NCBI RefSeq assembly: GCF_048569485.1
Contig: NC_134353.1
Location: 428,934,113-428,998,112, forward strand
DNA from: Anomaloglossus baeobatrachus
Taxonomy: Eukaryota > Chordata > Amphibia > Anura > Aromobatidae
Reading direction: 5' to 3'
DNA: 64,000 nucleotides
Each line of letters begins with the position of its first letter. Within the stretch, counting starts at the first letter, position 1. The translations under genes and the position numbers were made by a program. The notes below the pieces were generated by a model. It made no database searches, was not told the DNA's origin, and was given only the letters and a program-made list of their open reading frames with translations. Shown here piece by piece: positions 10,155-23,826 of this stretch.

Positions 10155-11366
10155 AGATACCGGATTTTTCGGACTATAAGACGCACCTGACCATATGACG
10201 CACCCTGGTATTAAAATAGGAAAATAAAATTTTAAGCAAAAAATGTGGTCATGACACACTTATGGGTCGAGGATCTGCTGCTGACATGGTTATGGGGGTT
10301 ATGTCCCCAAATTCCCTACTAAGGTACCCCATCCTGGTAATTTGATCCCCATCCTTGTATATATATGTCCCTCATCCTGGTATGTGCCCACATCCAGGTA
10401 CTGTATAAGCCCACATCCTGATATGTGCTCAAATCCTGCTATATACCGCCCATCCGGATATTGGGCCTGTATCTTGTGGCACACAAAAAAATGAATGTTT
10501 ATACTCACCCTTCCTGGCTCATCGATCATATTCCTGTCTGTGCCAGCAGCAGCGCCGCTGACCACATATATATATATATATACACATATATACATATACA
10601 CACACATATGTGTATGTAGGTATGTATGTATGTATGGATGGATAGATAGAGAGAGAGTGTGAGTGTGTGTGAACAATAGCATAATAGGGGACAAGAAGGG
10701 GACCAGAATGATGACATTACTAGAGGGGAGAACATGGGCACATTACTAGAGGGGACGATAGGGGAACATTACTACAGGGGCCGATGCTGACAGAGGTTTA
10801 TATCCGATGACAGATTTCCAGGCACTGCGCAGGGACGAGCTCTCTGTACAGCTTCTCCAATGATCAGTTGCTGGCATCTGAATGGCCAATGGCTGATCAC
10901 TGCAGTAGCTCTATATAGAGTTTGCATCTGCGCAGCGCCCGGAAATCTATCATCTGATATAAAGCACTGACTGCGCGGCCCCCACCCACGGACCTGCGCG
11001 CCGCAAAAAGCATCAGGGGCTGCATGCGGCCTACAGGCAGCATTTTTGAGACCACTGCACTACGGAATGTATGGGAGGGTGCAGGGGGGCGGTGTATCTG
11101 TGACACACTGGACCCGCCCAGCAGGGTGACAACATGACGTTGGCTGTGATGCCCATCTACAAGCTCCTTCCCCTGTCGACGTGACATCACAGGAAACAGC
11201 AAAATCCCGGAAGGAGCGGTCACATGACCACTCTGAGTCGGGGGAGAGAGTCTGACAGCAGCGCAGGTAGGTAGTTGCTAACTACTTACCTGCCCCTATG
11301 TAACCCAATAGTGAAATGAAAAAAAAAAGAAAAAACAAAAAGAAAATAAGCCGGATAACCCCTTTA
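10155..11366. mobile_element. Composite non-autonomous element segment(s)
   Basis: It starts with the TACCGGATTTTTCGGACTAT end. A loose minisatellite of CATCCTGGTATATGTCCC-like units follows (10330-10460), then TA/CA microsatellite with (GTAT)n (10566-10680). The segment from about 11200 to 11366 is the reverse complement of the left part of the 34.2-kb element and ends GGATAACCCCTTTAA, so at least two elements are joined here. A minus-strand donor-like site lies near 10505 and plus-strand donors near 11262. No coding. Confidence 0.5.
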
Positions 11367-12376
11367 ATAAATAACATTTCCCACATGTCTAATTTACAAC
11401 AGCGCAATTTTTGAACCATAATTTATTTTTGTTAGGAAGTTAGAAGGGTTCATATTTTATCAGCAATTTTTCAAATTTCCAACAAAATTAGAGAAACCAT
11501 TTTTTTAGGCACATCACATTTGAAGAGACTTTGAGATGCCTAGGTGACAGAAAGTACCCTAAATGACACTATTCTAAAAACTGCACTCCTCACACTGCTC
11601 AAAAGCCTACCCAAGATGTTTATTAACCCTTTAGGTACCTCACAGGAACTAAAGCAATGTGGAAAGAAAAAAAAGAAAAAATATTTTCCCCCCAAAAATG
11701 TTACTTTAACTCCAATTTTTATATTTTCACAAGAGCAACAGGAAAAAAAATACACCATACAATTTGTTGACCAATTCTTCCTAAGCACCCCAATACTCTA
11801 TATGTGGTCGAAAACTACAGTTTGGGCATAAGGCAGGACTCAGATTGGAAGGAGATTCTTTTTTTTTTTTTTTTACTTCTGACACGCAAAATTGGTTGGA
11901 ATCTTTAGCAGAGGTCATGTAATGCCATTTTAGAAACTAGTCACCTCAAGGAATTTATCTAGGTGTGTGGAGTTCAGATTTAGTTGGAATGGTTTGGGGG
12001 TGCCATGTCACATTGGCAGAGTATCTCACATGCCAGAAAAGCAGATGCCTCACTTAAGTGACCTCATTTTACAAAGTACACCTTTCAATGAATTTATCCA
12101 GGGTTGCAGTGAGCATACTGACACCACAGATGTTTCACAAAATGTTATACTATTGGCTGGTGAAGAAAAAATTATTACATTTGTGCCACTAAAATGTATT
12201 AACTCCAGATTTCTAACTTTCACAAGGGCAATAGGTAAAAAATGCCCCATAATATGTCACACAATTTCTCCTGAAAGTGGCAATACTGCACATGTACAAT
12301 ACTATTTGAGAATTTCACAAAGGGAGTTTGGAGATGCACAGCAGAGAATATTTGGTACAGAATTCTTTGTTTGCAA
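11367..12376. repeat. Interspersed repeat, about 1 kb, diverged
   Basis: It contains phrases such as TTCTAAAAACTGCACTCCTC and CACCTCAAGGAATTTATCTA, which recur in modified form within the segment, suggesting an old internal duplication. No terminal inverted repeats or ORF are evident. From general familiarity this looks like a common frog repeat; class not assigned. Confidence 0.4.
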
Positions 12377-13198
12377 TTAGAGGTCAGATGTTTCCTGTAG
12401 TTCTCGACCAGGTTTGCACACACTACGGCAGGGGATTTTGGCCCACTTCTCCCTACAGATCTTCTCCAGATCTTTCAAGTTTCGGGGCTGTCGCTGGGCA
12501 ACATTGAGTTTCAGCTTCCTCCAAATATTTTCTATTGGGCTCAGGTTTGGATATTGGCTACGCCATTCCAGGACCTTGAAATGCTTCTTATGGAGCTTCT
12601 TATGGAGCCACTCCAAATACATGACCCTGTCAATCCTCCCTTTAATACAATGCAGTCGTCCTATCCCCTTTGCTAAAAACACCCCTAAAGTATGAGGTTT
12701 CCACTCCCATACAGTTGGGACAGTGTTCTTGGGGTTGTACTCATCCTTCTTCTTCCTCCAAACACGGTGAGTGGAGTTGATAACAAAAAGTTCTATTTCG
12801 GTCTCATCTGACCACATGACCTTCTCCCATGCATTCCCTGGATCATCCATATGGTCATTGGCGAACTTCAAACGAGCCTGGACATGTGCTGTTGTGAGCA
12901 GGGGGACCTTGTGTGCCCTGCAGGATTTTAATCCATGAAAGGCATAGTGTGTTACTAGCGGTGATCTTTGAGGCCATGGTCCCAGCTATCTTCAAGTCAT
13001 TGATCAGATCCTCTTGTATAGTTCTAGACTGACTCCTGACCTTTCTCAGAACCATCCTTATCCCACTAGGCGAGCTCTTGCATGGAGCCCTAGACCGAGT
13101 GTTCCGATGATAAAAAGTACAGACCTCTCAATTCTTTGTTGGTGGGAAAATTTGCAAAATCTGCATTGTATCAAACATAGTACTCATTTTCCCCACTG
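12377..13198 (-). mobile_element. Tc1-like transposon remnant
   Basis: The right end ..CCCCACTG next to TA (13199-13200) is a Tc1 terminus. Minus-strand frames give an N-terminal helix-turn-helix piece (13055-12855), then a catalytic piece (12871-12377) with [11 protein letters not shown] (first Asp) and [11 protein letters not shown] (the Glu). The middle, including the usual DNDPKH second Asp, is deleted, and there is at least one frame break. The left TIR is not visible. Inactive. Confidence 0.85.
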
Positions 13199-13879
13199 TA
13201 TCTATATATATAATTGCCTTATTCTGTCTGTCTGTCTGGCTCCAAAATTCTGTCATTACCGTGATAAGCGTCTCATTGGCCGCTCGCCTCGGCTCCGCCC
13301 CCCCGCACGGATTGGCCGCTCGCCCAGGCTCCACCCCCCACATGGATTGGCCTCTCGCCCCGGCCCCCTGCACGCATTGGCAACTCGGCCACGCCCCGCC
13401 CCCCTCACGCATTGCACGCTCGCTCAGGCCCCGCCCCCCGCACGCATTCCCCGAACTGACACGGAGCCCCGACTCCCAGGTGAGTGCTGTACCCCCGGGA
13501 GCCCACACCAGTGTACGCCGGAAACCTAGCCGACACATACCCTCGCATCGCTGGTGTGGGCTCCCGTGCGTGCGGGGGGTGGGGTACGCTGGTAACTATG
13601 GTACACATCGGGTAATATTGTGTAGCATGGTTACCAGCGTATGCCGGCTCCCTGCCCATTCACATCGTTGGTCTCCCGCTGTCACACGCTGATGCGTGCT
13701 GCACAGCAGGAGACCAACAAGTGACCCAGCACTGTCTCTTTGAATACTTACCTGATGTGTACCATGCTTACTAGCATACCCCGACTCCCGACACACGTAC
13801 ACTGATAACAATGATACACATCAGGTAACTATGGAAACCGCTTTGCATAGTTGCCCCCTCTCCTCTCACCTCAGGACTA

Positions 13880-15175
13880 CTCCTCCTATTATCCACCTTT
13901 CTCCCCAGGACTACTCCTATTATCCTGCTCTCCCCACAGGACTACTCCTCCTATTATCCTCCTCTCCCCCCAGGACTCCTCCTCCTATTATTCTTCTCCC
14001 CCCCAGGAATACTCCTCCTATTAGACTCCTCTCCCCCCAGGACTACTCCTCCTATTAGACTCCTCACCCCCAGGACTACTCCTCCTATTATCCTGCTCTC
14101 CCCACAGGACTACTCCTCCTATTATCCTCCTCTCCCCCCAGGACTACTCCTATTATTCCCCCCCCCCCAGGAATACTCCTCCTATTAGACTCCTCTCCCC
14201 CCAGGACTAATCCTCCTATTATCCTCCTCTCCCCCCAGGAATACTCCTCCTATTAGACTCCTCTCCCCCCAGGACTACTCCTCCTATTAGACTCCTGACC
14301 CCCAGGACTACTCCCCCTATTATACTCCTCACCTCCAGGACTACTCCTCCTATTATCCTCCTCTCCCCCCAGGACTACTCCTCCTATTATCCTCCTCTCC
14401 CCCCAGGGCTATTCCTCCTATTATCCTGCTCTCCCCCCAGGACTACTCCTCCTATTATACTCCTCTCCCCCCAGGACTAGGTCTATTATACTCCTCTCAC
14501 CCCCAGGACTACTCCTCCTATTATCCTCCTTTCTCCCCAGGACTACTCCTCCTATTATCCTCCTCTCCCCCCAGGACTACTCCTCACCCCCAGGACTACT
14601 CCTCCTATTATCCTCCTCTCCCCCCAGGACTACTCCTCCTATTATACTCCTCACCTCCAGGACTACTCCTCCTATTATCCTCCCCTCCCCCAGGACTATT
14701 CCTCCTATTATCCTCCTCACCCCCAGAACTACTCCTCCTATTATTGTCCTCTCCCCCCAGGACTCCTCCTCCTATTATCCTGCTCTCCCCCAGGACTACT
14801 CCTCCTATTATACTCCTCTACCCCCAGGACTCCTGCTCCTATTATCCTGCTCTCCCCCAAGACTACTACTCCTATTATACTCCTCTCCCCCAGGACTACT
14901 CCTCCTATTATCTTCCTCTCTCCCCTGGACTACTCCTCCTATTATACTCCTCTCCCCCCAGGACTACTCCCCCTATTATACTCCTCACCTCCAGGACTAC
15001 TCCTCCTATTATCCTCCTCTCCCCCCCCAGGACGACTACTACTATTATCCTCCTCTCCCCCCAGGACTATTCCTCCTATTATCCTCCTCTCCCCCCAGGA
15101 CTATTCCTCCTATTATCCTCCTCTCCCCCCAGGACTATTTCTACTATTATACTCCTCTCCCTCCAGGACTACTCC
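13880..15175. repeat. C/T-rich minisatellite, unit about 32-34 bp
   Basis: The unit is roughly GGACTACTCCTCCTATTATC followed by CTCCTCTCCCCCCA, about 40 imperfect copies. It produces long spurious ORFs such as 14744-15532. Confidence 0.9.
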
Positions 15176-15177
15176 TC

Positions 15178-15178
15178 C

Positions 15179-15219
<41 letters not shown>

Positions 15220-15440
15220 ATACATACCTCCCCCCAAAACACACACACACCCACACAAACCGTGCAACACATACAGCACCACACACACACACACAATGCT
15301 GCAGACACACAGCGCTCCACAAACAACACAGCACACACAACGCAACACACAGCACCACACACACACAACGCTGCAGACACACAGCGCTCTACAAACAACG
15401 CAACACACAAACAACACCACTCTCACACACCCCCACCCAG
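15178..15440. repeat. CA-rich microsatellite
   Basis: (CA)n at 15180-15213, then irregular CACACA/AACACA repeats. A similar CA-rich block sits at the same place in the second Helitron (42.76-43.08 kb). Confidence 0.9.
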
Positions 15441-15692
15441 ACAACACCCAGAACAGTTACAGCGCACTACACAAATACTTGGCAACTACAGACATTATAT
15501 ATATTATATATATAACAAAAATCATACAGTAACTACACAATAAATTCTAGAATACCCGATGCATTGGAATCGGACCACCTTCTAGTATTATATATAATGC
15601 TAGACAAGATGCATGGGAGAACAAGAAAAAAAGGGCTTAACATATCACGAAGCATACCACTATTAGTTGGCAGAAAGCTTATTGGTTATAAT

Positions 15693-15968
15693 TCATGAAA
15701 ATAAGCCCTACCCTGAAAATAAGCCATAACAGGAATTTGCGGCCTTTTTAGAGTATGGCTTAAATATAAGCCCTACTTTGAAAATAAGCCCTAGTGGCTG
15801 TTCAATAATGAAGTGTCCCCCCCCCCAAAGAGGGAAGATAGCCCCAAAAGAGAGAACAGAGGCCCCACAATCACACTCACCAGACCCCGAACATATACAG
15901 CTGACAACAGTGAATGGGATCTCCCACAGTGATCTGCATCGCTGTCACGTCCCTCACCGTTCCGCGCG

Positions 15969-16038
<70 letters not shown>

Positions 16039-16430
16039 CCAGGATCCCTTTGCTTACACAAACTCACTCAAATATCCGGGGATACCGTACAGCTTCCGAC
16101 CGAAAAGTAGCAGGACCTCGATGCAACCCACCGCAGGTCCCCCTACAGCCAGAAGCAGTAAGTTATCACCAGATATGTATGATGTTTCTTCGATCGGGTG
16201 TGTTTGTGTGTAAGTGGTGTGTGAGAGTGGAGGAGAGGGCCGCTGCGGATCGCAGGAGGACATGGGAGTGACGCAGATGTCCTGGGTCTGGTAAGTGCAA
16301 ATCTCCTAGAGGGTTTCTGCCTTTTTGGCGAGTAAACCTATCCCCAACCCGTGCTTCCCCAAAAATAAGCCCTTGCGTATTTTTGAGGGCAAAAAATAAT
16401 ATAAGACAGTGTCTTACTTTCGGGGAAACA
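15693..16430 (-). mobile_element. 'AAAATAAGAC' family TIR element, reverse copy
   Basis: The left end ATGAAAATAAGCCCTACC and right end GTCTTACTTTCGGGGAAACA are the mutated, reversed counterparts of the 2898-4274 ends. The interior has a (CA)n block (15968-16036), a minus-strand donor-like TCTG|GTGAGT near 15880 and plus-strand donors near 16155 (GCA|GTAAGT) and 16290 (CTG|GTAAGT). Confidence 0.65.
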
Positions 16431-16814
16431 GTATTAAAAACACAAAAATGTATACAAAGTTGCCTAAAGAAAAATAGCATCCACCTACAGAGTTAAATCA
16501 GCCCAATAGATAAATCCCTTACATAATCACCCTGTGTATTGAGCATTATAATAAAAATAGACATACAGAAACTAGCCAGCAAAATCACAGCAGGTCTATC
16601 ACATAATACATCAGGTACAATAGAATTGGAAATAGAGAATGCAAGAAAACAAAGCGGTATATCATTAGGTTGTGCATAAAGGTATTGCCACAAACCAGGT
16701 CATTAGTGCAGGTTTCAATAGTGGCAAGTGAGGTGGATACAGAAAATACGTGTATCGCTGCTACAGCAGCTTTATCAGGGGAAGGCAAATTCTGTGAGCC
16801 CTAATGGCCATATA
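16431..16814. other. Possible Penelope-type terminal repeat fragment (continues at 18414-18800)
   Basis: The Tc1 at 16817-18411 splits this unit. On the minus strand, 16780-16748 reads CTGATAAAGCTGCTGTAGCA then GCGATACACGTA. This has a 5-bp stem II and a hammerhead-like layout, but with a degraded core (position 8 is A and the GAAAC box is GATAC). The assignment rests only on that resemblance. Confidence 0.25.
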
Positions 16815-16816
16815 TA

Positions 16817-18411
<1,595 letters not shown>

Positions 18412-18413
18412 TA

Positions 18414-18870
18414 AATCATAAACATCAAACAAATCAATTACTTGTATGTGGCCAGGTATGGCATTATGTGTAATCTCTGTCCATTATGGTAAAAGTACGC
18501 ATGAGTGGTAATGCATCCAAGCAAGTGTTGGGTTATATTAAGAGGTCAGCACCAATCACAGGCGCGTCTGGAGGACAGGTGCAGGTAAAATCTGTTCTAC
18601 TACGTTGCTAGTGACCAGGAAAACGGGCGGCAATGGGCTATCAGCGCGCACACAGTTTCTAATAACGAAGGTAGCTATTGTGCGCATTCCAGTTGTAAAA
18701 ACGTGAGATACTGACAGAAGCCTCTCAGATAGAGGTGAGCGGACTCGCAGATAACCGGGACCAGCAGGTACCTGTTCTCTCTTTTTTTTTTTCAATCCGG
18801 TCCCCATATAAGTGTATGGGGACCAAAATCCAGAGATTCAAAATGTTGGTAAAAGGGAGAAAATCCTTTA
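18414..18870. other. Unassigned sequence right of the Tc1
   Basis: Continues the unit interrupted by the Tc1. No ORF or repeat ends recognised. Confidence 0.3.
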
Positions 18871-19997
18871 TCTAATATATAAAGCTGAGTGTGTGTGTGT
18901 GTATATGTGTATGTCCGCTAAAGGAATTTGCACCGTTGCATTTACAATCAAGATATTCTGCACAGACGCCTCATGGGACTCAGGGAACGTCATAGACTAT
19001 GTCTGATGGGAAAATGTAACCCTGTGCTTTACAGTTACTCTGCAAAAAACCTCTGTCCATTAAAGTCAATGGAGAGCTGGGAGCTACAGGTCATTAATAG
19101 GAGCTGCGATTGGTTGCTATAAGCAACAAAGGACATTCATAGTATAAGAAGCTTCTGTGTGAGGTAATATATCGGTGAAGAAACAGATAGAGAGAGATAG
19201 AGAGAGAGACAGAGAGAGACACACAGGGGAAGAGATATACAGAGGCAGACCGGCACAGACAGACAGAGAAAGAGACAGACAGTGAACGAATCAGAGAGAC
19301 AGGGAAAGAGACAGAGAGACAAGGAAAGAGACAGACAGGGAATAATAATATTTATTCATTTATATAGCGCTATTAATTCCACAGTGCTTTTCATACATTG
19401 TGAGTCCCAATGGGGACAGTGTTGTCAATCTAAGGTCGCTATCAGTACGTTTTTGGAGTGTGGGAGGGAACCGGAGTACCCGGAGAAAACCCACACAAAC
19501 ACAGGGAGAACATACAAACTCCTTGCAGATGTTGTCCTTGGTGGGATTTGAACCCAGGACTCCAGCGCTGCAAGACTGCAATGCTAACCACTGAGGGAAA
19601 GAGATAGACAGGGAAAGAGACAGACGGACAGAAAGAGACAGACAGAGAAAGAAAGAGAGAGAAAGAAAGAGAGACAGAAAGAGAGAGAGAAATAGGCAGA
19701 CAGGCTGGGAGACAGACAGACACACAGAGAAGAGACAGACAGACACACAGAGACAGACACACAGAGAAGAGACAGACACACACACAGAGACAGACAGACA
19801 CAGAGAGAGAGAGAGACTGATACAAAGACAGACATGCAGAGAGATAGACAGACAAACACGGATAGAGACAGAGATAGACAGGAAAAGAGACAGACAGAGA
19901 GACAAAGAGATATAGAGACAGACAGGGAAAGACACAAACACACAGACAGAGATAGACCGTGAAAGAGACAGACAGAAAGAGACAGACCCAAGCACTC
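18871..19997 (+). mobile_element. Helitron-like 5' part running into GACA/GAGA microsatellite
   Basis: It starts TCTAATATATAAAGCTGAGT, a 5'-TC end like the Helitron copies in this window, followed by about 300 bp of a repeat that looks familiar from frogs. The body then becomes (GAGACAGACA)n from 19165 to 19995, interrupted by a SINE. No 3' CTAG end was found, so the class is tentative. Confidence 0.4.
19338..19594 (-). mobile_element. tRNA-derived SINE
   Basis: The minus strand starts TCAGTGGTTAGCATTGCAGT and then has GGTTCAAATCC, a good polymerase III B box. The body has the GTTTTCTCCGGGTACTCCGG motif and the tail GCGCTATATAAATG plus AAT repeats. The first bases of the tRNA-like head are missing. 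It sits inside the GACA microsatellite. Confidence 0.8.
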
Positions 19998-20000
19998 AAA

Positions 20001-20287
20001 TGACAGGGAGAGGAATAATTTTTGATGCAAGTGTTTTTTTTATTGACAAACCGCAAAAAAACGTGTGAACCCTGACAGTAGCAACACCGACGTTTCGGTT
20101 GTGACACCTTTATCAAGGTTGTTGCTTAATGAAAACATGCTATGAAACACAGGTCACCTGGACAAACGTCACTTAAGTTAGACTGAGAGTATCACATTTT
20201 GCAGTATACTTTGTCAAAGTGATGGTGGGAGGCTGTGACAGAGTGAAGATAAAGGGAAGAAGAGGCCTGGCAGTACATTTACTGTAC
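20001..20287 (-). other. Penelope-type terminal repeat fragment with hammerhead-like motif
   Basis: On the minus strand, 20125-20081 folds as follows. Stem I is GCAACA..TGTTGC, continued by ACC/GGT with one bulge. The core is TTGATAA. Stem II is AGGT/AACC-like, then GAAAC directly followed by GTC. Positions 3 and 8 are T and A, so the core pair is kept as U-A. Family assignment is by this motif only. Confidence 0.4.
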
Positions 20288-20328
20288 AATTGGCAGCAAT
20301 AATAGAGGAAATTATAATACATAACTTT

Positions 20329-20753
20329 GGCTATGTTCACACTAGAAAAATGATTTTTCTTAAGAAATTTCTTAAGAAATTTCTTAAGAGTGAAGGATTA
20401 GTGCACCTGCGTTAAAAAACGCATCAAAAACGCACCTGCGTTTTTGCCGCGTTTTCGGTGCGTTTTCGGTGCGTTTTTACCGCTGGTTGCTCCCTGCGTT
20501 ATTGTGCCAATTATCTATGGCAAAAAACGCAGTTAGCTGCAGAAAAGAAGTGACATGCTCATTCTTTTTCTTAAGAAAATCTACAGAAAGAATTTTCTTA
20601 AGAAAAAAACGCAGTGTGTGCACAGCTATTTTTTTTTGCCATAGGTTTTGCTGGGGAATGTCTGCAGAAAGGTTACAAGAATTTCTCAAGAAATTTCTGC
20701 AGCAAAAACGGACCCAAAACGCAGGTAAAAAACGCAGTGTGTGAACATAGCCT
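20329..20753. mobile_element. TTA-type MITE with GGCTATGTTCACAC ends
   Basis: The ends are GGCTATGTTCACACTAG and AGTGTGTGAACATAGCC. The partner arm near 37025 has the empty site ACTTTTAATCTTTAAATC, so the insertion is clear, although the left TTA has mutated. The interior is rich in TTTCTTAAGAAA and AAAACGCA palindromes. No coding. Confidence 0.8.
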
Positions 20754-21077
20754 AAATCTTTAAATCTTAAAAAACTGTGCAGTGATGCAATCAGAAAAAA
20801 AATTGTGCAAACCAAGAAAACAACATTCAAGTCCAAAAAGGACCAACCATGAACGAACCTATGTCAAAAACACCACTCTTATTGAAGATAGTGTAAATAA
20901 TTATTTATCAAAAGGTTCGAAAGATTCAATAATGTCATGTTAGTGCCATATAGTTATAACATGCATTGATCTGAATAATAGGCAAAAAAATCCCAGTCTT
21001 AAGAATTTATAGCTAGGTGCGTTCTAGTGAGAACAGAAACCTCTATTGATAACGTATTGATACAATATATAAAGTTA

Positions 21078-23361
21078 GGCTATGTGCGCACGTTGCGTTT
21101 TTTTCCGCAGAAACGCTGCGTTTAGAACTGTAGTGTTTCAGTGCCAAATTGCATGCGTTCAGCTTTCCCAGGAAAGTCTATGAGAAAGCCGAAAAATCAA
21201 TGCACACGCTGCGTTTCTAAACGCAGCGTTTTGGATGCCAAAAATCGGTGCGGGAAAAAAAAGCAGCATGTCACTTCTTTTGTGCGTTGTAGCTGTGTTC
21301 TCCACCCATTGAAATCAATAATGTGGGTCAGAACGCAACCAAAATGCACTTGGACTGCATTTTTGTTGCATTCCGCATGCTTTTTTGAGAAGCAAAACGC
21401 GGTCTTTTCAGTCTCTGTCAATGTCGGTCAATTTCTGTCTGTGGATGTCGGTGAATCTCCCTCTGTCTGTCGGTCTCTTTCTCTGTCAGTTGGTCGCTCT
21501 GTCTGTCTGTCTCTGTCAGTCGGTCTCTCTGTCTGTCTGTCTGTCCCTCTCTCTGTCCGTCGGTCAGTCTCTCCCCCTCTCTCATACTCACCGTTCCCCG
21601 ATTACCGGCGCGGCACTGCACGGCGTTCACACTGCTCCGGCGGCTTTTCCTCTTTTGAAAATGCCGGACGCTCATTATTCAATCTCGTATTCTCTGCTTT
21701 CCCCGCACACCGGCGCCTATGATTGGTTGCAGTCAGACATGCCCCCACGCTGAGTGACAGCTGTATCACTGCAACCAATCACAGCCGCAGGTGGGCGAAT
21801 CTATATCGTGCACTAAAATGAATAAATAATTAAAAAAAAACGACGTGCGGTCCCCCTTAATTTTGATACCAGCCAAGATAAAGCCACACGGCTGAAGGCT
21901 GGTATTCTCGGGATGGGGAGCGCCACGTTATGGGGAGGCCCCCCCAGCCTAACAATATCAGCCAGGAGCCACCCGGAATTGCCGCATGCATTTGATGCGA
22001 CAGTCCCGGGACTTTACCCGGCTCATCCCGAATTGCCCTGGTGCGGTGGCAATCGGGGTAATAAGGGGTTAATTATGGCAGGCGTCTCCCCGAGATACCT
22101 TCCATGATTAACCTGTAAGTTAAAGAAAATAAACACACACACATCCAAAAAAATCCTTTATTTGGAACAAAAGACAAAAAAACCCCACCCCCTTTCACCA
22201 CTTTATTAAAATCCTCAAATACCCCTCCAGGTCCGACGTAATCCACAGAGGTCCCTCGACGCATCCAGCTCTGCTACATAAAGCTGACAACAGCGTCAGT
22301 AGAACACCGCCGCTCCTGTGAGCTCCACGCAGTAACTGAAGAGAGCCACGCAATCAGCGATGAAGTCACAGGTGAGTTGCGGTCTCGGTTGGAGGGCTCA
22401 GCTGGCCGCGGGTAACCTGAGTGACGGCACCGCTAATCGCGCTACTCACTTCAGTCACTCAGGGGATTAGCGGTCACCGGTGAGTCCTTCACGGGTGACC
22501 GCTAATCAGGACGCCACACACAGACTGAGCCGCGGGATGACAATGAAGTGAAGTTCACCCGAGTTCATTCTCATCGCGCGACTCTGTCTATGTTGGCTGT
22601 CAGCCGGCGGTAATGTCGGGGTGTGTGTGGTGATTTCGGCGGTAATGTCGGGATGTGTGCGGGGATATAGGCGGTAATGTTGGGATGTGTTTGCGGGGAT
22701 GTGTAGGTAATGTCGGCGGGGATGTGTGCGGTAATGTCGGGATGTGTGCGGGGATGTCGGGATGTGTGCGGGGATGTCGGGATGTGTGCGGGGATGTCGG
22801 GAGGTGTGCGGGGATGTCGGGAGGTGTGCGGGATGTCGGGAGGTGTGCGGGGATGTCGGGAGGTGTGCGGGGATGTCGGGAGGTGTGCGGGATGTCGGGA
22901 GGTGTGCGGGGATGTCGGGAGGTGTGCGGGGTCGGGAGGTGCGGAGATGTCGGGATGTGTGCAGAGATGTCGGGATGTGTGCGGAGATGTCGGGATGTGT
23001 GCGGAGATGTCGGGATGTGTGCGGAGATGTCGGGATGTGTGCGGTGAAGATGATAATCAGGACACGGCACAGACAGAGCCGTGGTATGACAACGAAATCG
23101 GGTGCAGTTCACCAAAGTTCATTCTCATCGCCCGACTCTGTCTATGTCTGCTGTCAGCGGGCATGTAGCAGAGCTGAATTGCCGGGGGAACGCACTGACA
23201 AAAATGCATCCAAAACGCATGCAAAACGCATGGAAAAAGCATCCAAAATGCATGCGCTGTTGATGCATTTTATTTTATAAACGCAGTGTTTACATTTCTC
23301 CAGTCTGCCAGAGGGTGCGTTCTTTTCTGCACTGCAGAGAACGCAACGTGCGCACATAGCC
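21078..23361. mobile_element. 2.28-kb TTA-flanked element with GGCTATGTGCGCACG ends
   Basis: The TIR is GGCTATGTGCGCACGTTGCG, with TTA at 21075-21077 and 23362-23364. The inverted partner near 36700 shows the empty site AAAGTTAGTGTTTC. From about 21580 to 23050 it carries a core shared with the element at 46.03-47.70 kb, although the two elements have different ends. The core has a CATACTCACC minus-strand donor (about 21590), GATTGGTTGCAG and CTGCAACCAATC (inverted CCAAT boxes), a plus-strand donor CACAG|GTGAGT near 22370, and a 20-bp minisatellite. Confidence 0.85.
22610..23045. repeat. 20-bp minisatellite GGGATGTCGGGATGTGTGCG
   Basis: About 20 copies with small length variants. The same unit with one change is expanded at 47268-47555 in the related element. 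Confidence 0.95.
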
Positions 23362-23785
23362 TTAGAGTTTCTTCAATGAAACAAGACATATGTCCATATA
23401 TATTGTCTTAATTCTGTTGACCATATCCATGAAACAAACCAAAATCACAGTGGTGTAATTTGGAACAAAAATATGGGTATGGTCATAACGACAATATATA
23501 TGACTTAATTTTGCCTATTGATAATGCATACAAATCAATGCTGTGGTACAATGTGCAATCACACAATTGACAATAAAGGGTTGGTCTCACCCATATGTTA
23601 AGGTCAGTTTTCAGATGGGGTCAGAGGCATGGATGGATCAGATGACTGTCCGTAGCCAGGCGTGGAGCTCTTTCCCAGGAATGGACTAACTGACTCCTCA
23701 AACCCCATTGACTCCAACCCTTACAAGGGCAGTACCAAACTGACCCTGAGTTAAATGGCCCTAATCAATCTTCACCAAAAAGCCT

Positions 23786-23826
23786 CCCGACGCGTTTCCT
23801 CTGCCAAGATTGATCAGGAGAGATGC
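23786..23826 (-). ncRNA. Hammerhead motif in the left Penelope-type arm (decayed)
   Basis: The inverted partner of 30414-30454. Stem I CUCUC pairs with GGGAG. Stem II is UCU-UGGC-AGA, with a base pair not present in the right copy. The GAAAC..GTC box is intact. The core is CTGATCA, so G8 has become C and activity is not expected. Confidence 0.5.

Larger units (their letters stand above)
13201..15585 (+). mobile_element. Helitron-like non-autonomous element, copy 1
   Basis: The 5' end is TCTATATATATAATTGCC after A13200. The 3' end has a short hairpin (CCGAT..ATCGG, about 15556-15573) and then CTAG (15582-15585) before T15586, so it fits insertion between A and T with no duplication. It landed directly at the outer TA of a Tc1 end. 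The 5' part repeats ATTGG plus Sp1-like GCTCCGCCCCC/CCCCGCCCCCC boxes (13285-13445), then a plus-strand donor CCCAG|GTGAGT near 13480. The interior is minisatellite and CA-rich DNA. No Rep-helicase. Confidence 0.7.

Noticed and set aside
12050-12423. ORFs of 66-137 codons at 12 kb
   Set aside because: They lie in an interspersed repeat and the antisense of a Tc1 remnant, with no protein-like pattern.
14744-15532. 262-codon ORF in the Helitron
   Set aside because: C/T-rich minisatellite followed by CA repeat; compositional only.
19360-20116. Ser/Leu/Cys-rich ORFs of 148-224 codons
   Set aside because: GACA/GAGA microsatellite plus a SINE read backwards.
22600-23280. Overlapping ORFs of 130-178 codons
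   Set aside because: 20-bp minisatellite; same for 47.2-47.8 kb.
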